This document shows, in pieces, positions 1-7,847 of a stretch of DNA of 64,000 nucleotides. The notes beneath the pieces were generated by a model. That model was not told the DNA's origin, searched no databases, and worked only from the letters and a program-made list of their open reading frames with translations. This DNA comes from Oscillospiraceae bacterium (lineage in GTDB: Bacteria; Bacillota; Clostridia; Oscillospirales; Oscillospiraceae): positions 1-64,000 of the forward strand of contig SVKU01000001.1 in the NCBI GenBank assembly GCA_015068245.1. The letters are read 5' to 3'. Numbering within the stretch: the stretch's first letter is position 1; each line of letters begins with the position of its first letter. Made by a program: the position numbers and the translations under genes.

Positions 1-369
1 GTACGATGGATCGTGGATGACTGTGCCAAGTTCATCGAACGGGAAATAAGACGCGGCAGAAGATATGACGCAATAATCATGGATCCTCCCAGCTACGGCA
101 GAGGACCTTCCGGTGAGATATGGAAGCTTGAAAATGACCTGTTTGACTTTGTAAAGCTTTGCGCCCGTGTACTTTCCGACGATCCCGATTTTGTGATCAT
201 CAATTCCTACACAACAGGCCTCGCTCCATCTGTGCTCAGCTATATTCTTGGTGTAACCGTTCAAAAAGAACACGGCGGCATTGTCGAGTGCGATGAGCTG
301 GGTCTGCCTGTTGAGAGCAGTGGACTTGTGCTGCCCTGCGGCAGTGCCGGACGCTGGCGAAAGGACTAA
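1..369 (+). CDS. Class I SAM-dependent rRNA methyltransferase, C-terminal part (5' end outside window)
   Basis: The reading frame is open from base 1, so only the last 122 residues are visible and the start lies outside the window. The segment DPPSYGRGP followed by W-K-L-E matches the catalytic D-P-P-x-[FY]-G-R-G loop of the Methyltrans_SAM (RlmI/RlmK-like) family, which methylates 23S rRNA bases with S-adenosylmethionine. What remains is the catalytic loop, the last strands of the Rossmann core and a C-terminal tail. The stop lies 1 bp before the ecfA1 start, so it probably shares a transcript with the ECF genes. The exact target base cannot be told from this fragment. Confidence 0.75.
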   Translation, partial: VRWIVDDCAKFIEREIRRGRRYDAIIMDPPSYGRGPSGEIWKLENDLFDFVKLCARVLSDDPDFVIINSYTTGLAPSVLSYILGVTVQKEHGGIVECDELGLPVESSGLVLPCGSAGRWRKD

Positions 370-370
370 A

Positions 371-1225
371 ATGAGCGAACTTATCAAATTTGAAAATACG
401 ACCTTTGCCTATCCCGAAAGCTCAGAGAACCTTGCTCAGTTGGTTTTCGAAAACCTTAACCTTGAAATCGAGGAAGGATCTTTCGTTGCTGTACTTGGGC
501 ATAACGGTTCCGGAAAATCTACTCTGGCGAAGCATATGAATTCGGTTTTACTGCCTTCCGGAGGGAAGGTGTGGATTGCCGGGTATGATTCATTAAATGA
601 AGCTGATATCATAAATATTCGCCGAAATGTAGGAATGGTGTTTCAAAACCCCGATAACCAGATCGTTTCAAATGTTGTTGAAGAAGATGTGGCGTTCGCC
701 CCCGAAAACCTTGGGATACCACCAGCTGAGATCCGTCAGCGTGTTGACGAGGCATTGAAGCTTGTTGGTATGTACGATTACCGGGATCATGCACCCCATT
801 TGCTTTCCGGCGGTCAGAAACAGCGTATTGCCATTGCCGGTGTTATTGCCATGCGTCCACGCTGTATCGTGCTGGACGAGCCTACTGCCATGCTTGACCC
901 TAAAGGTCGAAAAGACGTTATTGAAACGATTTCAAGGCTGAATCGGGAATCCGGCATAACTGTCGTGCTTATAACCCATCATATGAGCGAAGCTGCACGG
1001 GCAGACAGACTTATTGTCATGTCCGACGGTAAGATAATCGCTGATGATGTTCCCCAAAACGTATTTTGCGATGTGAAGCTTTTAAACAGTGCCGGTCTTA
1101 CGGTGCCCGATACCACAGCATTGCTTTACGAACTTAACGAACTTGGCGCAGATCTCCCGCTTAAAGCCGTTTCAGTCAGCGAGTGCGCCGAAGTTTTGTA
1201 CGATTACATTACAAAAGGAAATTAA
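371..1225 (+). CDS. ecfA1: ECF transporter energy-coupling ATPase A1
   Basis: One of two ATPases that power the energy-coupling factor vitamin/metal importer at the cytoplasmic membrane. The 284-residue protein has Walker A GHNGSGKST (about residues 43-51), the ABC signature LLSGGQKQR, Walker B IVLDEPTAML and an H-loop ITHH. I chose the ATG at 371, one base after the preceding stop; the frame is open further upstream but that part overlaps the methyltransferase and looks unlike the family. The order ecfA1-ecfA2-ecfT-truA is the standard Firmicutes arrangement of a group II (shared) ECF module, whose substrate-binding S subunits are encoded elsewhere, for example the ribU-like gene at 32.5 kb. 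Confidence 0.95.
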   Translation: MSELIKFENTTFAYPESSENLAQLVFENLNLEIEEGSFVAVLGHNGSGKSTLAKHMNSVLLPSGGKVWIAGYDSLNEADIINIRRNVGMVFQNPDNQIVSNVVEEDVAFAPENLGIPPAEIRQRVDEALKLVGMYDYRDHAPHLLSGGQKQRIAIAGVIAMRPRCIVLDEPTAMLDPKGRKDVIETISRLNRESGITVVLITHHMSEAARADRLIVMSDGKIIADDVPQNVFCDVKLLNSAGLTVPDTTALLYELNELGADLPLKAVSVSECAEVLYDYITKGN

Positions 1226-1244
1226 TTATACGGAGGATGCGTAA

Positions 1245-2105
1245 TTGGCTCCTTTGATACAAACCCAGCAGCTCAGGCATGTCTACTCTGCAGGCACACC
1301 TTTTGAGCACGTTGCTGTAGATAACATAGATTTTTCTGCTGAAGCGGGTGAATTTATCGGAATCATCGGTCATACAGGTTCCGGTAAGTCTACATTCATT
1401 CAGCATCTGAACGGACTGTTAAAACCTACTTCGGGTCAGGTACTGTTCAATGGTGAGGATATATGGAAAATCAAGACCCGTGATGTGCGTTTTCAAGTAG
1501 GTCTGGTGTTTCAGTATCCCGAATACCAGCTTTTTGAAGAAACTGTTTTTCAGGATATTGCCTTTGGCCCAAGAAACATGAAGCTGACCGAAGAAGAGGT
1601 TAAAAGCCGTGTTCTTAAGGCTGCCAATGTTGTAGGTATTTCCGAGGACCTGCTGGACAAGTCTCCTTTTGAGCTTTCCGGAGGTCAGAAACGCCGTGTT
1701 GCGATTGCAGGTGTAATAGCCATGCAGCCCAAAGTGCTTATTCTTGACGAACCTACGGCCGGCCTTGACCCTCAGGGAAGAAACAGCATTCTTGACAATA
1801 TCCGTGCTTACCGCGATGCAACCGGAGCAACCATTATCATGGTCTCCCACAGCATGGAGGAAATGGCTGAGAATGTTGAGCGGCTCGTGGTGTTTAATGA
1901 TGCAAAGATCGTAATGGACGGTCAGCCGAGCAATGTCTTTTCAAGAGCTGATGAATTGAAGAACATGGGATTGGACGTCCCGCTTGTAACAGAGGTTTTT
2001 CTTCAGCTCAGAAATATGGGGCTGGCTATTGATTCCTCGGTTTACACTGTTTCTCAAGCCAGAGATCTTATCCTCTCCATGAAGGGAGGAAAGCTCCGTG
2101 CTTAA
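1245..2105 (+). CDS. ecfA2: ECF transporter energy-coupling ATPase A2
   Basis: Second ATPase of the ECF heterodimer, 286 residues. Walker A GHTGSGKST (about 42-50), Q-loop VFQYPEYQLF, signature ELSGGQKRR and Walker B LILDEPTAGLDP are all intact. It starts at a TTG codon, supported by GGAGG at 1232-1236 with normal spacing; the first ATG would remove the beginning of the nucleotide-binding domain. It follows ecfA1 by 19 bp, and its last 8 bp overlap ecfT, which suggests translational coupling. Confidence 0.95.
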   Translation: MAPLIQTQQLRHVYSAGTPFEHVAVDNIDFSAEAGEFIGIIGHTGSGKSTFIQHLNGLLKPTSGQVLFNGEDIWKIKTRDVRFQVGLVFQYPEYQLFEETVFQDIAFGPRNMKLTEEEVKSRVLKAANVVGISEDLLDKSPFELSGGQKRRVAIAGVIAMQPKVLILDEPTAGLDPQGRNSILDNIRAYRDATGATIIMVSHSMEEMAENVERLVVFNDAKIVMDGQPSNVFSRADELKNMGLDVPLVTEVFLQLRNMGLAIDSSVYTVSQARDLILSMKGGKLRA

Positions 2106-2901
2106 AGACATTACCCTCGGTCAGTATTTTCCGGGTAAGACCTTTATTCATCGCCTTGATCCCAGAACAAAGCTTATAATTACGGTTTTGTATATTGTAA
2201 CGCTGTTTACCGCTCATTGGCTGGTTTCCTATGCCCTTGTGCTTGCTTTTTTGCTGATGTGTTTAAGGGTTGCAAAAATACCTCTTGTAACTATTGGCAA
2301 AAGCCTTAAACCCCTGGTAATAATTATCATTCTTACGGCTGTATTGAATATGTTTTATACTCCCGGTGAGGAGCTTGTCAGCTTTTGGAGAATCACCATT
2401 ACCAAAGAAGGCGTTTTCAATGCGGTCAAGATGGTTCTGCGTATAACAATGCTTATTACAGGCACATTTATGCTGACATATACTACATCGCCAATCATGC
2501 TGACCGATGGCCTGGAGATGCTTTTGAACCCGTTGAAAAAGATAAAGGTTCCTGTCCATGAACTGGCGATGATGATGAGTATTGCGCTTCGTTTTATCCC
2601 AACGCTTATTGAGGAAACCGATAAGATAATCAGCGCTCAGAAAGCCAGAGGCGCAGATTTTGAAAGCGGAAACATAATGCAGAGAGCAAAAGCCCTTATA
2701 CCCATTCTTGTGCCTTTGTTTATAAGCTCCTTCCGCCGTGCGGATGAACTGGCAGTTGCTATGGAGTGCCGCTGTTATCACGGCGGAGAGGGGAGAACCC
2801 GCATGAGAATACTGAAGTTTTCTGCTAATGACTGGATTGCTCTTGGTATTGGCGTGGCTCTTCTGGTCACAGTTATTGTATTGAAAGTCTTTGGACTGTA
2901 A
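2098..2901 (+). CDS. ecfT: ECF transporter transmembrane component T
   Basis: Membrane scaffold that couples ATP hydrolysis by EcfA1/A2 to the toppling S subunit. The 267-residue protein has several hydrophobic segments (about residues 25-80, 100-125, and a last helix at about 240-262) and the cytoplasmic coupling helices with the conserved x-R-G type motifs, seen here as QKARGADFE and AMECRCYHGG. It starts with GTG, overlapping the ecfA2 end by 8 bp. The family call is firm; the vitamin specificity of the complex depends on S subunits encoded elsewhere. Confidence 0.94.
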   Translation: MLKDITLGQYFPGKTFIHRLDPRTKLIITVLYIVTLFTAHWLVSYALVLAFLLMCLRVAKIPLVTIGKSLKPLVIIIILTAVLNMFYTPGEELVSFWRITITKEGVFNAVKMVLRITMLITGTFMLTYTTSPIMLTDGLEMLLNPLKKIKVPVHELAMMMSIALRFIPTLIEETDKIISAQKARGADFESGNIMQRAKALIPILVPLFISSFRRADELAVAMECRCYHGGEGRTRMRILKFSANDWIALGIGVALLVTVIVLKVFGL

Positions 2902-2913
2902 GGAAATCTTAAA

Positions 2914-3672
2914 ATGCGTAATATTGCCTTAAAGCTTATGTATGAGGGAACCCGTTATCATGGATGGCAGGTTCAGAAGAACGACGTTACCGTTTGCGGA
3001 ACGCTTCAGCGTGCACTGGCTATGATACTGAAAACCAATGTTTCTGTAACAGGCTGCGGACGCACCGATGCAGGGGTTCATGCAAAGACATATATTGCGA
3101 ACTTCCGCACAGATGCCCGTATTCCTACCGACAGACTGCCGTATGCACTTAATACTCACTTGCCTGATGATATTTCTGTTATTGCCGCATACGATGTGCC
3201 CGATAGCTTCAATGCTATTGGTTCATGTGTTAAAAAGGAATATACGTATCTCATTTATAATTCCCGTATAAAAGACCCTTTCTATGTCAACCGTGCGTGG
3301 TTTTATCCATCACGTCTGAATGAGGAACTTATGGCTCAGGCTGCGGAACAGTTTGTTGGCACTCATGATTTTGCTGCAGTCAGGTCAGTTGGAACCGAGA
3401 CCAAAACCACCGTCCGCACTGTTCACTATTACAACGTTCGTCGCGACGGAGACATGGTTGAACTGAAAGTTTGTGCCAATGGATTCCTTTATAATATGGC
3501 AAGGGCCATGGCAGGTACATTGGTATATGTTTCCGAAGGAAAAATAAAGCCCCATGAGATCGGCTCTATTCTTGAAAAAGGTGACCGCACTCTTGCGGGA
3601 CCAACAGTTCCGCCCGGTGGACTGTATCTGACAAAACTATGGTATAATGAGGATGGTGCCTCTATTGAGTAA
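2914..3672 (+). CDS. truA: tRNA pseudouridine(38-40) synthase
   Basis: Converts uridines 38, 39 and 40 of the anticodon stem-loop to pseudouridine. At 252 residues it has normal family length. The catalytic aspartate lies in the motif GCGRTDAGVHA (Asp52), and the N-terminal YEGTRYHGWQ segment is the typical first strand of TruA. It sits 12 bp after ecfT, the common Firmicutes context, and the following DUF5711 frame begins just before its stop. Confidence 0.96.
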   Translation: MRNIALKLMYEGTRYHGWQVQKNDVTVCGTLQRALAMILKTNVSVTGCGRTDAGVHAKTYIANFRTDARIPTDRLPYALNTHLPDDISVIAAYDVPDSFNAIGSCVKKEYTYLIYNSRIKDPFYVNRAWFYPSRLNEELMAQAAEQFVGTHDFAAVRSVGTETKTTVRTVHYYNVRRDGDMVELKVCANGFLYNMARAMAGTLVYVSEGKIKPHEIGSILEKGDRTLAGPTVPPGGLYLTKLWYNEDGASIE

Positions 3673-4843
3673 CGGCAAAAAAGACGTCGAAAACAAGGTA
3701 ATCAAGTTTAAACCGCAATCCGATTTCGACAAAAAGAGAATTAAATATGCTGTTATCCTGATAGTGCTTGCGCTTGTTGGCATTGCTTTGTTCGTTTTTG
3801 CAGATGATATCAACACAGATGAGCTTACAAGATTGTTTACTTATTTTTCATCAGCCAAAGATGATGACGGATCCATCTCAGATATTTCCGTTTCTTCCGA
3901 TGCCCGCAATAGCTACGGTCAGCTGAACGGGAATTTCGTTGTTGCCGATGCCGGCGGAGTGAAACTGTATTCTGTTAATGGTCAGCAGATTTTCAACCAT
4001 TCAGTTCTTATGAATACCCCTGTGGTCAAAACTGGCAATGAAATTGGAATAGTATACGATATCGGTGGCAATACTTTGCTGGTGTTCAACAAGGAAAGTG
4101 TTCTCAAAACCGTTGAAACTGACTATCCTGTTATAGATGCCTCAATCAGTGGAGACTGGATAACTCTTACCACTGAGGAAAACGGTTATAAGGCACTCGT
4201 AACTGTTTTTGATAAAAACCTTTCAGCCTGCTATATGTTTTACTCGGCTGACGCCTATGTAACATCGGCTGCTGCCGCTCCTGACGGCCATAGCGTTACA
4301 GCTCTGTCAATGAAGATAGTGGATTCTGTTTTTGTTTCTGAGCTTTTGACATATCGGCTTGATTCAGAACAGCTGCACTCCTCGTTTACTTTAAAAGATC
4401 AGACAGCATTGTATTTTGAGTATATTTCCGATACAGAAATGTGTGTTGTTTGCGAGGAAGCTGTTTACTTCATAAGTGAGGACGGAACATCTTCGGTTTA
4501 TGAATACGCTTCAAGTTATCTTGGCGGATTTGATATTTCGACAAACGGTAAAGTGAGCCTCGTGCTTAACAAAAACTCAGTAGGCTCAAAATGTTCGATT
4601 GTTACCGTTGATAAAGACGGAACATTGCTTGGCAGTGTTGATTCCAATTCAGAACTGTTGTCTGTTTCATACGGCGGTGACTACGTTGGAGCCTTGACTT
4701 CGGGTCAGTTGAATATTTACGACAACAATATGAGCCCCAGACTTGCTGTATCTGATATTATTGGGGCAAAAAAAGTGTTTATGCAGGAAGATGGTACTGC
4801 ATTCATTGTGTTTGGAGACAGAGTTAAACTATACATTCCGTAA
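3647..4843 (+). CDS. DUF5711 family membrane-anchored beta-propeller-like protein
   Basis: Function unknown. A basic N-terminus is followed by one transmembrane helix (about residues 35-52) and a long extracytoplasmic region of short repeating beta-strand units with alternating hydrophobic residues, as in WD40/PQQ-like propellers; this matches what is known of DUF5711 proteins in Clostridia. The start is uncertain. ATG codons at 3647 and 3653, GTG at 3656 and TTG at 3665 are all in frame, and GAGG at 3649-3652 would best serve the TTG. Any of these overlaps the truA end, implying coupling. No catalytic motif was found. Confidence 0.75.
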   Translation: MRMVPLLSNGKKDVENKVIKFKPQSDFDKKRIKYAVILIVLALVGIALFVFADDINTDELTRLFTYFSSAKDDDGSISDISVSSDARNSYGQLNGNFVVADAGGVKLYSVNGQQIFNHSVLMNTPVVKTGNEIGIVYDIGGNTLLVFNKESVLKTVETDYPVIDASISGDWITLTTEENGYKALVTVFDKNLSACYMFYSADAYVTSAAAAPDGHSVTALSMKIVDSVFVSELLTYRLDSEQLHSSFTLKDQTALYFEYISDTEMCVVCEEAVYFISEDGTSSVYEYASSYLGGFDISTNGKVSLVLNKNSVGSKCSIVTVDKDGTLLGSVDSNSELLSVSYGGDYVGALTSGQLNIYDNNMSPRLAVSDIIGAKKVFMQEDGTAFIVFGDRVKLYIP

Positions 4844-4900
4844 AATATAAAAGCGGGTTTTGTTTTTGCTGAACCATTATTTTGAATCGAGGCGAACGTA

Positions 4901-5437
4901 ATGAGTATTCCGAATATTCTGTCTGTTTTCAGGCTGCTGCTTGTGCCGGTGTTTGTTCTTGTTTTCTTTTCCGGTGAAAGTGATTCCAATGCATTTGCGG
5001 CCTTTGTTTATGCTATGGCATGTCTTACCGACGTGCTTGATGGTATGATAGCAAGACGGTTTAATCAGATAACCAAAATGGGCAGGGTAATTGATCCGCT
5101 GGCTGATAAGCTTATGGCTTTTACAGTGCTTATATGTATTACCATAGATGGAATAATTCCGCTTTGGGCTGTTATCATCTTCTTTGTTAAAGAGTGTCTG
5201 ATGGGGATTGGCGCTCTGGTAATGTATAAAAGGCTTGATGATGTTATGCCGTCAGATAAGTTCGGTAAGACTGCTACCGCCAGCTTTTTCGCAGTTTCTG
5301 TCCTGTTAATGGTATTTAGTGGGATCCCACATTCTGTTGCAACAGTTATGATACTTATACCGACAGCTATATCAATCATTGCGCTTTTCCATTATCTAAA
5401 AATTGCGCTCCCGATGATAAAAAAGAAGAAAGTCTGA
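4901..5437 (+). CDS. pgsA: CDP-diacylglycerol-glycerol-3-phosphate 3-phosphatidyltransferase
   Basis: Makes phosphatidylglycerol phosphate from CDP-diacylglycerol and glycerol-3-phosphate, the committed step to phosphatidylglycerol and cardiolipin. The 178-residue polytopic protein carries the CDP-alcohol phosphatidyltransferase signature DG-x2-AR-x8-G-x3-D-x3-D, visible in two pieces, DVLDGMIARR and GRVIDPLADK. The N-terminal MSIPNILSVFRLLLVP is also typical of PgsA. It follows the DUF5711 gene by 57 bp without an obvious terminator. Confidence 0.93.
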   Translation: MSIPNILSVFRLLLVPVFVLVFFSGESDSNAFAAFVYAMACLTDVLDGMIARRFNQITKMGRVIDPLADKLMAFTVLICITIDGIIPLWAVIIFFVKECLMGIGALVMYKRLDDVMPSDKFGKTATASFFAVSVLLMVFSGIPHSVATVMILIPTAISIIALFHYLKIALPMIKKKKV

Positions 5438-5531
5438 TATCGATTGCGTTATTGCTGCAATTATAGAATTTTGTTGCTGCTGACAATACTGCGCTAAACT
5501 CTGTCATAGCAAGAAAGGAATATCCATAAAT

Positions 5532-7829
5532 ATGAACCCTACTGTCTGTTCAAGATGTAAAAAAAATGTAGCTGTTGTCTTTATATCCAGATTGGAAGAC
5601 GGCAAAAGTGTAAACGAAGGTCTTTGCCTTAAATGCGCCAGAGAACTGGGTATAAAGCCTGTGGACGATATAATCAAAAAAATGGGGCTGTCCGATGATG
5701 AACTGGACGGCCTGACCAATGAAATGATGGAAGCCTTTGGCGGTGTTGAAGGCCTTGAACAAATTGACGACGGCGACGGTGATTTTGAAGAAGGCAAAAC
5801 CGCAACTTTCCCGTTTTTGAACAAGCTCTTCGGTGCCGACTCCGATGCAATTGCTCAGCCTCGTCAGAATCAGCAGCAGAGCAAAGAAAAAGGAGATAAA
5901 GGCGATAAAACCGACAAAAAGAAAAAGTATCTTGATAATTACTGCATTTGCCTTACCGACAGAGCAAGACAGGGTAAGCTTGACAATATTGTAGGCAGAG
6001 AAGAAGAGACTTTGCGCGTTATCCAGATTCTCAATCGTCGTCAGAAAAATAATCCCTGCCTTATTGGCGAACCCGGTGTTGGCAAAACTGCTATCGCCGA
6101 AGGACTTGCTATCAAGATAGCTCAGGGTAATGTACCTTACAAACTGCAGAACAAAGAGGTTTATCTCCTTGACCTGACATCTCTTGTTGCCGGTACCCAG
6201 TTTCGTGGGCAGTTTGAAAGCCGAATGAAAGGCCTTATTGAGGAAATTAAGAAATTCGGCAACATTATCCTTGTCATCGATGAGGTCCACAACCTGGTGG
6301 GAGCGGGTGATGCCGAAGGCTCTATGAATGCAGCAAACATTCTCAAACCGGCTCTTTCAAGAGGTGAGATACAGGTTATCGGTGCCACTACATTTACCGA
6401 ATACAGGAAGCACATTGAAAAGGATTCTGCTTTGGAGCGCAGATTCCAGCCTGTTACTGTTAATGAACCTTCCATTGAAGAGACAGTGAAAATCATCGAG
6501 GGTATTGCCCATTATTACGAAAGCTTCCACGGAGTAAAGATCAGTGAAAAAGTAGCTCGTCAGGCTGTCGTACTTTCGGAACGGTATATTACCGACAGAT
6601 TCCTGCCGGATAAGGCCATTGACCTTATTGATGAAGCATGTTCAGATGTTAATCTCCGCAACAAGGTGATAGAAGACCTGTCTAAAGCTCGTAAAGAACT
6701 TGACGATATCAATTTTGAACGTGAGCATATTCTTTCGGACGCAGCAAATATTGATTATGAGCGGCTTGCTCATCTTAAAAGCTGTGAGATGCAGACAAAA
6801 GAGAGAATTGAACAGCTGGAAGCTGAGGGAGTTCCGGAGCTGACAGTTGAAAACCTTGCAAATGTTATCGAACTGTGGACAAAGATACCTGCAAGCAAGA
6901 TAAATACCTCTGAATATGGCAGGTTAAAAGGTCTTGACCAGCGGCTAAAGCAGAGAATTATTGGTCAGAATGAGGCTGTTGATACCGTATCGGCTGCCAT
7001 AAGAAGAAGCCGTGTCGGAATTGCGGCAAAGCGTCGTCCGGTTTCATTTATCTTTGTAGGTTCAACCGGTGTAGGAAAAACCGAACTGGTAAAATGTTTG
7101 GCTGAGGATCTTTTTGATTCTACCGAATCCCTTATCAGACTGGATATGTCCGAGTATATGGAAAAACACTCCGTATCCAAAATTATTGGTTCGCCTCCCG
7201 GTTATGTGGGTTATGATGAAGCCGGTCAGCTTACTGAAAAGATTCGGCGCAAACCTTATGCCGTTATATTGTTTGATGAAATTGAAAAGGCTCATGCAGA
7301 TGTGCTGAATATTCTGCTTCAGATTCTTGATGATGGCCGCATTACCGATGCTCACGGCAGGACCGTAAACTTTGAAAATACCGTAATAATCATGACATCC
7401 AATGCCGGCAGTGACAAGAAAGACGGTACTGTTGGATTCAATCGTTCTGTCAGTGAACAAAGCAAGGAAAAAGCTTTGAAAGCTTTGAATGAGTTCCTGC
7501 GTCCCGAATTCATCAACCGTGTTGATGAGATCGTTGCGTTTAATAAGCTCAGCGAAGATGATTTTGCCAAGATAACAGTTATCATGCTGAATGAATTGGC
7601 TGAAACCATGAAAGAGAAAGAAATCAATCTTCGTTGGGACGATGCTGCCGTATCGTGGCTTACCGCCAAGTCCTATTCTCAGACTTATGGTGCCAGAAAC
7701 CTGCGCAGACTCATTCAAAAAGAAGTTGAAGACCGCATAGCTGCCATTTTGATAGACAGCTATGAAAGTGAAGTAAGTCAGATCAAGCTAACTGTTGCTG
7801 ATGAACAGCTCAGCGTTGTCTCCATGTGA
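5532..7829 (+). CDS. clpE: ClpE-type AAA+ protein unfoldase with N-terminal zinc finger
   Basis: Hexameric AAA+ chaperone that unfolds proteins for ClpP or for refolding. The 765-residue protein lacks the double Clp-N domain of ClpC and instead starts with a zinc-finger-like pair C-x2-C ... C-x2-C (Cys6, Cys9, Cys32, Cys35), as in ClpE and McsA. The first AAA domain has GEPGVGKT and VIDEVHNLVGAG, then an M-domain-like/UVR coiled segment (about residues 385-425), then the second AAA domain with GSTGVGKTEL and LFDEIEKAH, and the ClpB D2-small C-terminal domain. No CtsR or CIRCE-like operator was recognised in the 94 bp upstream. gshF follows by 18 bp, suggesting co-transcription with a stress theme. 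ClpC is the main alternative name. Confidence 0.88.
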   Translation: MNPTVCSRCKKNVAVVFISRLEDGKSVNEGLCLKCARELGIKPVDDIIKKMGLSDDELDGLTNEMMEAFGGVEGLEQIDDGDGDFEEGKTATFPFLNKLFGADSDAIAQPRQNQQQSKEKGDKGDKTDKKKKYLDNYCICLTDRARQGKLDNIVGREEETLRVIQILNRRQKNNPCLIGEPGVGKTAIAEGLAIKIAQGNVPYKLQNKEVYLLDLTSLVAGTQFRGQFESRMKGLIEEIKKFGNIILVIDEVHNLVGAGDAEGSMNAANILKPALSRGEIQVIGATTFTEYRKHIEKDSALERRFQPVTVNEPSIEETVKIIEGIAHYYESFHGVKISEKVARQAVVLSERYITDRFLPDKAIDLIDEACSDVNLRNKVIEDLSKARKELDDINFEREHILSDAANIDYERLAHLKSCEMQTKERIEQLEAEGVPELTVENLANVIELWTKIPASKINTSEYGRLKGLDQRLKQRIIGQNEAVDTVSAAIRRSRVGIAAKRRPVSFIFVGSTGVGKTELVKCLAEDLFDSTESLIRLDMSEYMEKHSVSKIIGSPPGYVGYDEAGQLTEKIRRKPYAVILFDEIEKAHADVLNILLQILDDGRITDAHGRTVNFENTVIIMTSNAGSDKKDGTVGFNRSVSEQSKEKALKALNEFLRPEFINRVDEIVAFNKLSEDDFAKITVIMLNELAETMKEKEINLRWDDAAVSWLTAKSYSQTYGARNLRRLIQKEVEDRIAAILIDSYESEVSQIKLTVADEQLSVVSM

Positions 7830-7847
7830 TTTGTCAGAGGATTAATT

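Noticed and set aside
5438-5531. CtsR or CIRCE heat-shock operator upstream of clpE
   Set aside because: No recognisable GGTCAAA-type direct repeats or CIRCE inverted repeat in the 94-bp gap.
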